Shown here: piece by piece, positions 25,298 through 34,551 of the stretch
Layout: each line of letters opens with the position of its first letter
Position numbering within the stretch: the first letter of the stretch is position 1
Assembly (NCBI GenBank): GCA_027486005.1
Contig: JAIXPZ010000025.1
Location: forward strand, 1 to 52,471
DNA length: 52,471 bases
DNA from: Legionellales bacterium
GTDB lineage: Bacteria > Pseudomonadota > Gammaproteobacteria > JAGOUN01
Direction: 5' to 3'
The notes under the pieces: model-generated
Told to the model about the DNA's origin: nothing
Database searches by the model: none
Seen by the model: only the letters and a program-made list of their open reading frames with translations
Made by a program: the position numbers and the translations under genes

Positions 25298-26212
25298 CTA
25301 TTTTCCGTGATCTTTGTAAATCAAATGACATAGTTGTTGTTTAGCTTTTATAAGCTTCGCTTGGTAGTTGTTTAAAATATAAGAATAAAGTTGAATATCA
25401 TCCTGGCAATTTTTTTCCAAAAACGCTAGCGTTGCTTTGCTAGGAGTGGCTTTTTCGTTTTCTGCGCTTGGATTCACAATGCGGTTTTCTACTCTGGGTC
25501 GCTGTAGTACATCGGCCAACATGTTGGCGAGTTCATGAGTTTTATTATAAGGGACGACAGCAAGATAACTATGATCAAAACTCTTTTTGGCTTTTTCAAG
25601 CAGATTGGGTGAGTCGTGGCAGCGTGTTAGCTGTGAACAGATACCATTTTTTATTTTAGGGCTATTTTTTGAAATTAATATATCAATAAACTGATCAAAA
25701 TTATTATTTTTAATGCCTTCATTATATGCATTATGGCCGGGTCTGGTTCTTAAATAGCGAAAAAAAGATTCCAGCCTATCGACAGGATGGCGCACGGAGG
25801 CGATATAAAGTGGTTTTTTGCGAAAATAGGGAAAAATTTCTAGGGGAATTATGCTATTTGACCATTTTGTTTTGGGAAAAACTTTTGCCAATGGAGTGCC
25901 ATACCAAAGATGTCCAGAAAGTAGTTTGGTATCAGATAAGTGTTTGCTAAGCTCTGGATAGCGAGTATTTTTTTTTGTTTTAACTGGTTTACAAGATCTC
26001 GCATCAAACACATGCTTATCACCTAACAGTGTGCGTAAGTGCCGCACTAATGTGCTTCCCCCACATTTTTCTACATGCGTATGTATAAAAACATGTCGAT
26101 TAAAAAATTTTTCCTGTGGTGAGGGCACGTGTAGTTTCCTGTTATCTATTGGTTTGGGTAAAATGCTTGCATACATTGTTAAACCGCGCATTCTACTTAA
26201 ATAAGTTCGCAT
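25298..26212 (-). CDS. Sulfotransferase (Sulfotransfer_2 / HS2ST-like)
   Basis: The 304-residue protein carries FIHTHVEKCGGSTLVRHL near residues 41-58, the form of the phosphosulfate loop (HxxKxGGSTL) found in carbohydrate sulfotransferases of the Sulfotransfer_2 family. The 3'-phosphate motif is IASVRHPVDRLESFFRYL. A SGHLWYG segment between them also fits the family. Members sulfate sugars, including heparan and chondroitin in animals. The start is uncertain: the ATG at 26212 has a weak ribosome site, and later in-frame ATGs exist before the P-loop. It is the first gene of the three-gene minus-strand sulfotransferase operon. Confidence 0.8.
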   Translation of the reverse strand: MRTYLSRMRGLTMYASILPKPIDNRKLHVPSPQEKFFNRHVFIHTHVEKCGGSTLVRHLRTLLGDKHVFDARSCKPVKTKKNTRYPELSKHLSDTKLLSGHLWYGTPLAKVFPKTKWSNSIIPLEIFPYFRKKPLYIASVRHPVDRLESFFRYLRTRPGHNAYNEGIKNNNFDQFIDILISKNSPKIKNGICSQLTRCHDSPNLLEKAKKSFDHSYLAVVPYNKTHELANMLADVLQRPRVENRIVNPSAENEKATPSKATLAFLEKNCQDDIQLYSYILNNYQAKLIKAKQQLCHLIYKDHGK

Positions 26213-26233
26213 TTTCTATTGTTTATGCGGCGG

Positions 26234-26263
26234 TCTGTTTTTTTCTTTGAATTCACCTATAAT
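26234..26263 (+). promoter_or_regulatory. Candidate promoter for the plus-strand GT4 gene
   Basis: A perfect TATAAT at 26258-26263 lies 28 bases before the GTG at 26291; the -35 region (TCTGTT, 26234-26239) is weak. It sits in the divergent gap with the sulfotransferase operon. Confidence 0.4.
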
Positions 26264-26290
26264 GGTTGCTCTTTGGCATAAGGAGTGGTT

Positions 26291-27595
26291 GTGAGTAAGA
26301 AATTACATATTTGCATTGATGGGTTAAATTTGTCCTTAATGAAGCCAACAGGCATTGCCACTTATGCTCGAAATCTTGGCGCTCGTCTACATGATATGGA
26401 TTTTAAAGTCAGTGTTTTATTTGATAAAAGACTGGATGAAAGGGCTCCTGAAATACTGTATGAGTCCACTTTCTACGAAGCAATTAACAAACATTCTGAG
26501 AAAGAGCGGAGACCGCGACAGAGTTTTACACATTACGCTTTGATTCCTTTTTATTTCTTAAAGAGCATTTCTTACTTCATTAGGTCTCCATTGGCCAAGG
26601 AACATACATTTTCTGGCGTTGTTGAGCAAGAAGGCATGAAAACCAGGCTCCCTGTTTTTGATACTATGTATAATAGTTGGGGCATATATCGATTAGCGCA
26701 GTGCTATTTTTTGATGTTTGGAAAATTATTACCGATACGATTGCATCCGACTCCTGATGTTATGCACTGGACCTGCCCAATTCCTGCGCGCGTTGTCGGC
26801 GCTAAAAATTATTACACGATACATGACATCATTCCGTTGCGGCTGCCATATGCGACTCAAGATAATAAAAAACTTTTTTATGATATGTTGTTGAAAATCG
26901 TAAAATCTTCTGACAAATTGGTCACTGTTTCTGAGTTTTCCAAAAAAGATATTGTCACTCATCTTAAGGTTGCTCAGGAGAAAGTGATTAATACTTATCA
27001 AGACGTGTGTTTGTCAGATGATTGGTCGTCAGATAAAATATCTTTTTCGATTAACCAACTGCAAGCACAATTTGGTGTGTCTTCTCAGGAATATTTTTTG
27101 TTTGTCGGAGCGATTGAGCCAAAGAAAAACGTGGTGCGTTTATTGGAAGCATTTTTAAGCGCTAATGTAGAGCAAAAGTTGATTGTTGTTGGACCATTGG
27201 CGTGGCTTTCTAGTAAAGAAAATGTATTGCTTCAGCAGTATCAAGAACGTGTCATTTATTTGAGTTACGTTTCAAGTGATACACTCAACGTTTTGTTGCG
27301 ACATGCGCGGGCATTAATTTTTCCTTCTCTTTTTGAGGGCTTTGGCTTGCCGGTAATGGAGGCGATGTCGGTGGGGCTGCCTGTGATTACTTCAACTATT
27401 AGTAGTCTTCCTGAAATTGCAGGGGGGGCAGCCTATTTAGTCAATCCTTATAAGGTTGATGAAATTGCAGCAGCTATTTATCTTTTGTCAAAGGATGATG
27501 GATTGTGTGCATCACTTTCCGCAAAAGGCAAAGAGCGTACAAAATTTTTTAGCAGCAAAGCCTATGTTGAGCGTCTCAGGTCGGTTTATAACTAA
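26291..27595 (+). CDS. GT4 family glycosyltransferase
   Basis: This 434-residue GT-B enzyme is likely a cytoplasmic retaining glycosyltransferase that adds one sugar to the lipid-linked glycan. The N-terminus has DGLNLSLMKPTGIATYARNL, the acceptor-side glycine turn. The C-terminal domain has FVGAIEPKKNVVRLLEAF and the nucleotide-sugar signature SLFEGFGLPVMEAMSVGLPV (about 346-365), then SSLPEIAGGAA. I choose the GTG at 26291, 5 bases after AAGGAG, rather than the GTG at 26285 that lies inside that ribosome site. It ends 20 bases inside the convergent GT4 gene. Confidence 0.88.
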   Translation: MSKKLHICIDGLNLSLMKPTGIATYARNLGARLHDMDFKVSVLFDKRLDERAPEILYESTFYEAINKHSEKERRPRQSFTHYALIPFYFLKSISYFIRSPLAKEHTFSGVVEQEGMKTRLPVFDTMYNSWGIYRLAQCYFLMFGKLLPIRLHPTPDVMHWTCPIPARVVGAKNYYTIHDIIPLRLPYATQDNKKLFYDMLLKIVKSSDKLVTVSEFSKKDIVTHLKVAQEKVINTYQDVCLSDDWSSDKISFSINQLQAQFGVSSQEYFLFVGAIEPKKNVVRLLEAFLSANVEQKLIVVGPLAWLSSKENVLLQQYQERVIYLSYVSSDTLNVLLRHARALIFPSLFEGFGLPVMEAMSVGLPVITSTISSLPEIAGGAAYLVNPYKVDEIAAAIYLLSKDDGLCASLSAKGKERTKFFSSKAYVERLRSVYN

Positions 27596-28757
27596 TTTGG
27601 TGATAAGCCTCATATAGTTTTTTCACAGAACTATCCCACGAGAATTTTTTTGCTTGTGCTAATGAACGTTGTACTTGGTCGGCGTATGCTGCATCGTCGG
27701 CGGTGAGAAATTTTTCCATCGCTATGGCGATAGCAGATTCGTTTAGCGGGTCTATTAATATACCGGCGTCCCCACATACTTCTGGAAGGCTGCTGACATT
27801 AGAGGTAATTACTGGGACGCCTGATTGCATTGCTTCTAACACAGGAAGTCCAAAACCTTCGTATAATGAAGGATAGATAAATGTTTTGGCGGCGGAGTAA
27901 AGATGAAAAAGTATTTTTTCATCTACGTAACGTAATAATAAAATAGTCGATGAGTGACTTTCATTGATTAGAGTTAACAGTTCTTCGTATAACCATCCTT
28001 TGTTGCCCACTAAAACCAATGGATATTCTTTTTGAAGATTGTCGGGAAGAGTTTGGTAAGCTTTAATCAATCGAATAAGATTTTTGCGTGGTTCAAGCGT
28101 AGCAACACAAAGCAAAAATTGCTTATAACCTAATGAAAATTTTTCTAGAGAAGCTTGTACTTCGCTTGCAGGTCTGGGCATAAAATCTTCTTTGACTCCC
28201 GGGGGAACAATATGTATTTTATTTTCAGGAATATTAAGTAATGCAACTATTTGATCTTTAATAAACTGGCACATAACAATTAATGCATCTGCTTCTTTTA
28301 TATCACGTCGCATTTGCTGCTGCAGAAATTTTGCACGACCTTTGGGAAGAAATTCTGGATAAATAAACATCGAAACATCGTATGTCGTTAAGACTTTAAG
28401 CCCATCATGCGGAAGAAATACAAAGTTAGGCTCGTGATAAATGTAGTCTTTGGTCAGCTTTCTGAGCTTAAAATAATGACGACAATTATATTGCCATTGG
28501 ATGATGGTGCGTGCAAAAGCAAACTGATTAATTATTTCAATGAGCGCCACTTTCCATACAGGAGCTTTTTTTGGCGCTTCAGTAAATTGAGAGCATACTT
28601 CAAGAATTTCTTGCTTAGACAGTAAGGTATTGTGACGGCAAGCAATAATTTCTACATCCGGATAGTAATGAATCATCGCCAAAACCATGTTTTGTGTGTA
28701 ATACCCTATACCTGTCATTGGCGCGCGAATACAGTCAAGATTATAGATAATTTTCAT
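27576..28757 (-). CDS. GT4 family glycosyltransferase
   Basis: The 393-residue enzyme is a relative of the neighbouring GT4 at 26291. It begins [20 protein letters not shown], with [19 protein letters not shown] and [20 protein letters not shown] plus [16 protein letters not shown] in the donor-binding domain. I start it at the ATG at 28757. The open frame continues to 28883, but those residues do not resemble the family. The GTxx-Glu signature EGFGLPVLE contains both catalytic-type glutamates. It converges on the other GT4 with a 20-base overlap of the 3' ends. Substrates are unknown. Confidence 0.88.
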   Translation of the reverse strand: MKIIYNLDCIRAPMTGIGYYTQNMVLAMIHYYPDVEIIACRHNTLLSKQEILEVCSQFTEAPKKAPVWKVALIEIINQFAFARTIIQWQYNCRHYFKLRKLTKDYIYHEPNFVFLPHDGLKVLTTYDVSMFIYPEFLPKGRAKFLQQQMRRDIKEADALIVMCQFIKDQIVALLNIPENKIHIVPPGVKEDFMPRPASEVQASLEKFSLGYKQFLLCVATLEPRKNLIRLIKAYQTLPDNLQKEYPLVLVGNKGWLYEELLTLINESHSSTILLLRYVDEKILFHLYSAAKTFIYPSLYEGFGLPVLEAMQSGVPVITSNVSSLPEVCGDAGILIDPLNESAIAIAMEKFLTADDAAYADQVQRSLAQAKKFSWDSSVKKLYEAYHQISYKPT

Positions 28758-28874
28758 GTGGCTGAGTTTGTATATTGAGATGACCCAGGATAAACACCTC
28801 GTGGAATATTGTCTAGTATGTGTCGCACAAAGTGAAGCTGAGCTTGTTTCGGCTGGCCTTGCGCCTAAAATCTC

Positions 28875-28903
28875 TTGTCGCAACTTCTTTGCTTAGGTAA
28901 GAT
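28875..28903 (+). promoter_or_regulatory. Candidate promoter for the WbaZ-like glycosyltransferase
   Basis: TTGTCG (28875-28880) and TAAGAT (28898-28903) are 17 bases apart, about 30 bases upstream of the ATG at 28934, which also has an AAAGGA ribosome site. Confidence 0.4.
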
Positions 28904-28933
28904 CGAGCCCTCTTTCTAAAAAGGATTCCCTAA

Positions 28934-30055
28934 ATGAAAACTGCCATCGTTGTCGATTGGCTGGTGGTTTACGCTGGTGCGGAGCGTGTCATTGAGCAAA
29001 TGATTGCGTGTTTCCCAGGCGCGGATGTATTTGCGGTGGTTGATTTTTTGCCAGAAGAACAACGGGCTTTTTTGCAAGGTAAAACAGTCATCACTACTAT
29101 GATACAGCGATTACCATTTGCTAAACGTTGGTATAGGCATTATCTGCCATTAATGCCCTTGGCAATTGAGCAACTGGATTTATCTGCATATGACCTGGTC
29201 TTATCCAGTTCACATGCGGTAGCGAAAGGCGTCATCACCGGCCCGGATCAACTACATATTAGTTATGTGCATTCGCCTATGCGTTATGCTTGGGATTTGC
29301 AGCACCAATATTTACAGGAATCCAATTTAGACCAGGGATTAAAGTCATGGATAACGCGTTACTTATTACATCGTTTGCGATTATGGGATTATGCTAGCGC
29401 AGCCAGAGTAGACGAATTTTTGTGTAACTCACATTATATTGCCCGGCGCATTGAGCGTGTGTATAGACGATCAGCCGCCGTTATTTATCCGCCAGTCAAT
29501 ATAGAAAACTGCATTTTTTCAGCACAAAAAGAAAATTTTTATGTGACAGCTTCACGTATGGTGCCTTATAAAAAGATGCCATTGATTGCTCAAGCGTTTA
29601 AAGCGATGCCAGAAAAACGTTTAGTGATGATTGGTGATGGCCCAGAGTTAGAGCGGGTGCAGGCAGTGGGGGCGGATAATGTCGAGATTCTAGGCTATCA
29701 GGAAACGTCGTCATTAATGAGTTATTTATCTAGGGCGCGAGCTTTTGTGTTTGCAGGAATGGAAGATTTTGGTATTACTTTGGTTGAAGCGCTAGCCTGT
29801 GGCACGCCAGTTATTGCGTTTGGCCAAGGAGGCGCTACAGAAATAGTACAGGATGGCAGTAAAGGATCTGCTGCAAACGGCGTGCTTTATTCGCAGCAAA
29901 CAGTTGCAGCAATTATTGATGCTGTGCAGCGTTTTGAGCAAACTTCTTTTTGTGCAGAAGCTTGTGCAGAAAGTGCGAAAAAATTTAGTGTTAATCAGTT
30001 CACAGAACAATTAAGAGATTTTGTCAGTCATGCAGTACAAAAAAAGCTCCATTAA
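28934..30055 (+). CDS. GT4 glycosyltransferase, WbaZ/mannosyltransferase-like
   Basis: The 373-residue GT-B enzyme begins TAIVVDWLVVYAGAERVIEQ, a pattern of O-antigen mannosyltransferases. YVHSPMRYAWDLQHQYL (about residues 111-127) is a further hallmark of this group, which uses GDP-mannose. The donor domain has YVTASRMVPYKKMPLIAQAF and the FGITLVEALACGTPVIAFG signature. ManC in the same locus could supply GDP-mannose, so mannose transfer is plausible but not proven. The 3' end overlaps the next gene by 26 bases. Confidence 0.85.
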   Translation: MKTAIVVDWLVVYAGAERVIEQMIACFPGADVFAVVDFLPEEQRAFLQGKTVITTMIQRLPFAKRWYRHYLPLMPLAIEQLDLSAYDLVLSSSHAVAKGVITGPDQLHISYVHSPMRYAWDLQHQYLQESNLDQGLKSWITRYLLHRLRLWDYASAARVDEFLCNSHYIARRIERVYRRSAAVIYPPVNIENCIFSAQKENFYVTASRMVPYKKMPLIAQAFKAMPEKRLVMIGDGPELERVQAVGADNVEILGYQETSSLMSYLSRARAFVFAGMEDFGITLVEALACGTPVIAFGQGGATEIVQDGSKGSAANGVLYSQQTVAAIIDAVQRFEQTSFCAEACAESAKKFSVNQFTEQLRDFVSHAVQKKLH

Positions 30056-31658
30056 ACCCTATTTTATAATGGTTCTTGCGACAATATTGCTTTATGTGTG
30101 GCAGTTACATTTATATCCAATGATTAACCCTGATGGCGTTATTTATATACAAGCTGCCGCTGCTTATTTAAAAGGCGGGATGCAGTCGGCGGTTGCCGTC
30201 AACGCTCAAGCGAAGTGGCCGTTTTATTCTATGCTTATTGCGGGCGTGTATTCCTTAACGGGCTTAACTATGTTTGCCGCAGAGCGAGTTTTGGATGTCA
30301 CTTTAATTTGCGTGAGCGCTGGATTTTTTCTTTTTTTTGTGAGCCTATTTTCTCGGCATAGACACGCTGCTTGGTGGGCAATTTTAATTTGGGTAACGTA
30401 TCATTCGTATATTAAATGGTGGCCAGTCGTTGTGCGCGACCATGGTTTTGTTACTTGTTTATTGATGTCATTTTTTTGTTATTACCGTTATACATTGACC
30501 TACCGCTTTTTCTGGGCGCTTGCGTGGACTGTTTCTATTATATTGGCCGAATTTTTTCGTATTGAAGCAATACTCTATTTGTTATTAATCCCTTTTTCTA
30601 TTTTTTTTGTAAAAAATATTACATTGAAGCAGAAAATAGTATATTGGTTGAAATTAAATGTCTTGACCTTGGTTGTCGGCATTTACATTGCTATGTTGTT
30701 TGCAAATAAAACGTTGACGTCGGATAGCTTGCGATTTGGCTACATGTGGCAAGAGTTTTCACTGTTTTTTTCTACAATGTCTAATGGATTTATACAGCGC
30801 TATCAAATTATTCGTCACAGTATTTTTTACCAAGAAAATGATTTTGCAGTCTATGTTTTGTTGTTTTCTTATATGCTTGTCTTTGTTTCATATGTTGTTT
30901 CTCAGGTGAGCTTAGCTGCAGTGTTTCCGCTGTTGTTTATTAAAGATGCTTGGCGAAAACTTGATAACAACATGTGGCGACAGTCATTTCCGATTTATCT
31001 TACTGTTACCTGTTGTATCCCATTGTTTTTCTTTGTAGAACACGTATTTCTTAATGGCCGCTATTTAGTGCCATTAGGGATATTTATTTTATTATTTATT
31101 GCAAGTGTTCTGCCGCATATAGTTGAGTCACTATGTGGCCGAAAAAAAATGCTCGTTGTAGGCTTGATGAGCATTTTATTTTCCGTTAATTTAATTGCCA
31201 GTTTATTCCATTTTGGTCATGCCAACCGAGATGAGTTCGTTATGGGTCAGTGGCTAAAAGAGCGTTATCCTAATAAAACGATTTTTACTAATAACAAGGG
31301 CATTCTTTTTCATGATAGTGCATCTCCGGATTATCAAAATGGTGCTGTGCGTGAAATATGGGTAAAAGGTAATGAGGATAGCAAGGCTCTCTGGTTTAGG
31401 AAAAATGATGTATGGTGCCAATATGATTTTCTAGTGTTGGTGGTTCCTGTAGAAAGAATGGAACAGCAAAGTAAGCTATTCATAGAGCTACAAAACCAAA
31501 ACGCGATCGGTTCGGTGATCAAGCGCTATAAGCGAAAATTTCATGGGGGATACATTGTGGTTGCACCTATCTTTTCTCAGGGATGCAGGGCCATGATTGA
31601 GGCGGAGCGCGATCGCGGCAGATTAATGTCAAAACGCAATATACTCGGAAATCGCTGA
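30030..31658 (+). CDS. Multi-spanning membrane glycosyltransferase (GT39/ArnT-like)
   Basis: The 542-residue protein has about ten transmembrane segments and ends in a soluble domain of about 120 residues. The first periplasmic loop carries NPDGVIYIQAAAAYLKGG, which places the Asp expected as catalytic base in polyprenyl-phosphate-sugar-using GT-C enzymes (ArnT, PMT and relatives). FPIYLTVTCCIPLFFFVEHV is one of the later helices. It would act on the periplasmic face, using a lipid-linked sugar to decorate the glycan or another acceptor. The ATG at 30030 lies inside the previous gene; an earlier TTG at 30021 is possible. It is the last gene of the polysaccharide region. Confidence 0.75.
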   Translation: MQYKKSSIKPYFIMVLATILLYVWQLHLYPMINPDGVIYIQAAAAYLKGGMQSAVAVNAQAKWPFYSMLIAGVYSLTGLTMFAAERVLDVTLICVSAGFFLFFVSLFSRHRHAAWWAILIWVTYHSYIKWWPVVVRDHGFVTCLLMSFFCYYRYTLTYRFFWALAWTVSIILAEFFRIEAILYLLLIPFSIFFVKNITLKQKIVYWLKLNVLTLVVGIYIAMLFANKTLTSDSLRFGYMWQEFSLFFSTMSNGFIQRYQIIRHSIFYQENDFAVYVLLFSYMLVFVSYVVSQVSLAAVFPLLFIKDAWRKLDNNMWRQSFPIYLTVTCCIPLFFFVEHVFLNGRYLVPLGIFILLFIASVLPHIVESLCGRKKMLVVGLMSILFSVNLIASLFHFGHANRDEFVMGQWLKERYPNKTIFTNNKGILFHDSASPDYQNGAVREIWVKGNEDSKALWFRKNDVWCQYDFLVLVVPVERMEQQSKLFIELQNQNAIGSVIKRYKRKFHGGYIVVAPIFSQGCRAMIEAERDRGRLMSKRNILGNR

Positions 31659-31692
31659 AGCTTGTAAAAAAATAGTTGATTGTCGTGGGCGC

Positions 31693-31720
31693 TTGTCGTA
31701 AGGTAATTGCCAATTATACT
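31693..31720 (+). promoter_or_regulatory. Promoter of rppH-ptsP
   Basis: TTGTCG (31693-31698) and TATACT (31715-31720) are 16 bases apart, ending 16 bases before the rppH GTG start. Confidence 0.45.
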
Positions 31721-31736
31721 TTATATCGGGGTCGTT

Positions 31737-32264
31737 GTGATTGATCCTGCAGGGTACCGCGCTGGCGTTGCCATCATTATTTTCAATCGGCAAAAAAAGC
31801 TTTTTTGGGCGAAAAGAGTACGTCAGAATGCCTGGCAATTTCCTCAAGGGGGGGTTAACGAAGGTGAAGCGCTTAAACAGACCATGTTTAGAGAGCTGAA
31901 GGAAGAGACGGGTCTTGACCCTGAAGATGTCAAAGTTGTGACCATCTCTAAGCAATGGTTGTATTATCGTCTTCCCAAACATTTGATTCGTCATCGCTCG
32001 GAGCCGTTGTGTATAGGGCAAAAACAAAAGTGGTTTTTGTTAAAATTTGTGGGTGATGAAGCCAAATTTAATTTTAATTTATCAGAGAAGCCTGAATTCG
32101 ATGATTGGCAGTGGGTGAGTTATTGGCAGCCTATGAAAGAAGTTATTTTGTTCAAAAAACAAGTTTATCATAAAGCATTGAAAGCTTTTGCGCCTTACGT
32201 ATTTCGTCACAAAACTGGGGCAATAGAGAAAAAACAAGAACCGCCGCCATCTTCAGGCGAGTAA
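31737..32264 (+). CDS. rppH: RNA pyrophosphohydrolase RppH
   Basis: RppH removes pyrophosphate from 5' ends of mRNA and so triggers RNase E decay. The 175-residue protein starts at GTG 31737 (MIDPAGYRAGVAIIIFNRQ), which matches the E. coli protein start; the frame extends upstream to a TTG at 31707 but that part is unlike the family. The Nudix box lies at residues 38-60 (GGVNEGEALKQTMFRELKEE then TGL), preceded by WQFPQGG. It is 13 bases upstream of ptsP, the same pairing as in many gammaproteobacteria. Confidence 0.95.
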   Translation: MIDPAGYRAGVAIIIFNRQKKLFWAKRVRQNAWQFPQGGVNEGEALKQTMFRELKEETGLDPEDVKVVTISKQWLYYRLPKHLIRHRSEPLCIGQKQKWFLLKFVGDEAKFNFNLSEKPEFDDWQWVSYWQPMKEVILFKKQVYHKALKAFAPYVFRHKTGAIEKKQEPPPSSGE

Positions 32265-32277
32265 TGGACTGAGAAAT

Positions 32278-34551
32278 ATGTTAGCTGTCTTAGATAAAAT
32301 CATGAAAGAAATTCGTAATGCTCATGATTTTGATGAGGCAGTACTTATTCTTGTGCAGCGTGTTCGTGAAAGCATTGAAGCTGATTCTTGCGCTATTTTT
32401 ATACACGATCACCATCTCTCTCAGCTGGTGATGTTGGCGACCAAGGGCTATAAAGTTAAATCTGTAGGTACTATTAGGCTAGATCTTAATCTTGGGCTTA
32501 TTGGTGCTATTGCGACACATAAAGAATTGCTTAATGTGGCTGATGCCCAACTCCATCCTGCCTTTTACTCTTTTCCTGAGTTAGGGGAAAATCAATATCA
32601 TGCCTTTATTGGGGTTCCCATTGTTTACCAAGGACGCTTGTTAGGCGTCATTGTTGCGCAAAGAGAGGTTGCTGAGTGTTTTTCAGATCGTGAGGAATCT
32701 TTTCTTGTTACGCTTGCCTTGCATTGCTCTCAAGAAATTGCGCGTGCAGAGATGCTTGGAGCTATTACGCAATTATCTCATGCAGCGATTCAACATAAGG
32801 AAGTACTGCTTAACGGCAGCCCAGGTTCCCCAGGTGTGGGGCTAGGGGTTGGTTTTGTTGTTTTTCCGAAAGCCGATTTGGATGTTGTGCCGGATAAGGT
32901 GATGCAAGACGTTGTTAGTGAAATAGAATTATTTCGTTTAGCCGTTGAGACTATTCGTGAAGAAATTACCGATTTGAGTGCGCGTTTAGAATCTAATTTA
33001 GCGCCTGAGGATAGGGCATTGTTCGATGCTTATTTGTTGATGTTAGACGAAAATAGCTTGGGCTTTGAGGTGGAGCAAGAAATTCGTCGTGGAAATTGGG
33101 CGCAGGGAGCGTTGCGAAAAGTGATTAAATTGCATATTCGACAGTTTGAAAGCATGGATGATCCCTATCTACGCGATAGAGCCGAGGATGTGCGAGATTT
33201 AGGTCAAAGAGTTTTAGCGGCATTACAAAAAAGAGAGAAGCAGGCACCCGTCGATTATCCTGAAAAATTAATTTTGGTTGGAGATGAGATTACCGCAGCA
33301 GATTTGGCAGAGGTTCCTATTGCAAATTTGAAAGGGATTGTGTCGCGGGCAGGCTCTAGTAATGCACATATTGCAATTTTAGCCCGCACATTGGGTGTGC
33401 CAGCTATTATGGGTGTTGAAGGGTTGATTCCTAGCCGATTCGAGAATAAAAATGTTGTGGTTGATGGTTATTACGGGCACGTTTATTTAGATCCTTCAGA
33501 TATTATTGTGCGAGAGTTTAATCGTCTGCTGCAAGAAGAGCATCAGCTCAATGAAGATTTAAAGGGATTGCGCAAGCTACCCGCAGAAACAACAGATGGT
33601 CATGTGGTGACGTTGTTAGTTAACACCGGTTTATCATCAGATTTAGGGTTGTCGTTAAGTGTTGGTGCTGATGGTGTGGGTTTGTACCGTACAGAAATTC
33701 CTTTTCTTGCTCGCGAATTGTTCCCCTCTTCAGAAGAGCAGAAAATTATTTATCGACAGTTGTTAAATGCATTTTTCCCAAGACCCGTCACAATGAGAAC
33801 CTTGGATGTTGGTGGCGATAAAACGCCTGATTATTTTCGTGTCAAAGAGGACAATCCTTTTCTTGGTTGGCGTGGCATTCGCATTTCATTAGATCATCCA
33901 GAGCTTTTTTTGATGCAAGTACGAGCGATGCTTAAGGCCAGTATTGGTTATGATAATTTAAAAATCATGTTACCCATGATTAGTGATGTAGCTGAAGTTG
34001 ATGATGCGATGCAGTTAATTAAATTGGCTTATGCAGGTTTACTATCCGAAGGGCTGCAGGTAAAAATGCCGCAAGTTGGCGTGATGATTGAAGTGCCTTC
34101 TGCAGTTTATCAAACTTATGCGATTGCTAAAAAAGTGAATTTTATTTCCGTGGGAAGCAATGACTTGACGCAATACTTATTGGCTGTAGATAGAAATAAT
34201 GCCAAAGTTGCAAATTTATATAATAGCTTTCACCCTGCAGTACTGATGGCGTTAACGCATATTGTTCATGAAGCTCATCGAGCAGGTATTCCGGTTTCGA
34301 TTTGTGGTGAAATGGCTGGAGACCCTCTCGCGGTATTATTGTTGCTGGGCATCGGTTTTGATGCATTGAGTATGAGTGCTTCAAGATTACTAAGAATCAA
34401 ATGGGTGATTCGACAATTTTCTTTTGAAAAAGCTAAGGCATTAGTGGCAGAAGTTTCGGATATGGAAGACGCCGCCGCAATCCGAACGCGATTAGAATTC
34501 GAACTCGAGTCGGTGGGATTGGGGAGCTTGATTCATGCAGGTAGAAATTAA
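32278..34551 (+). CDS. ptsP: Phosphoenolpyruvate-protein phosphotransferase PtsP (EI-Ntr)
   Basis: PtsP takes phosphate from phosphoenolpyruvate to start the nitrogen-related PTS relay (to NPr and EIIA-Ntr), a regulatory rather than sugar-uptake pathway. The 757-residue protein has an N-terminal GAF domain (about 17-160), then the enzyme I body with the phosphorylated His364 in GSSNAHIAILAR, VGLYRTEIPFL, and the PEP-binding TIM barrel with VGVMIEVPSAV, SVGSNDLTQYLLAVDRNN and the active Cys in SICGEMAGDP. It is co-transcribed with rppH. NPr and EIIA-Ntr genes are not in the window. Confidence 0.95.
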   Translation: MLAVLDKIMKEIRNAHDFDEAVLILVQRVRESIEADSCAIFIHDHHLSQLVMLATKGYKVKSVGTIRLDLNLGLIGAIATHKELLNVADAQLHPAFYSFPELGENQYHAFIGVPIVYQGRLLGVIVAQREVAECFSDREESFLVTLALHCSQEIARAEMLGAITQLSHAAIQHKEVLLNGSPGSPGVGLGVGFVVFPKADLDVVPDKVMQDVVSEIELFRLAVETIREEITDLSARLESNLAPEDRALFDAYLLMLDENSLGFEVEQEIRRGNWAQGALRKVIKLHIRQFESMDDPYLRDRAEDVRDLGQRVLAALQKREKQAPVDYPEKLILVGDEITAADLAEVPIANLKGIVSRAGSSNAHIAILARTLGVPAIMGVEGLIPSRFENKNVVVDGYYGHVYLDPSDIIVREFNRLLQEEHQLNEDLKGLRKLPAETTDGHVVTLLVNTGLSSDLGLSLSVGADGVGLYRTEIPFLARELFPSSEEQKIIYRQLLNAFFPRPVTMRTLDVGGDKTPDYFRVKEDNPFLGWRGIRISLDHPELFLMQVRAMLKASIGYDNLKIMLPMISDVAEVDDAMQLIKLAYAGLLSEGLQVKMPQVGVMIEVPSAVYQTYAIAKKVNFISVGSNDLTQYLLAVDRNNAKVANLYNSFHPAVLMALTHIVHEAHRAGIPVSICGEMAGDPLAVLLLLGIGFDALSMSASRLLRIKWVIRQFSFEKAKALVAEVSDMEDAAAIRTRLEFELESVGLGSLIHAGRN

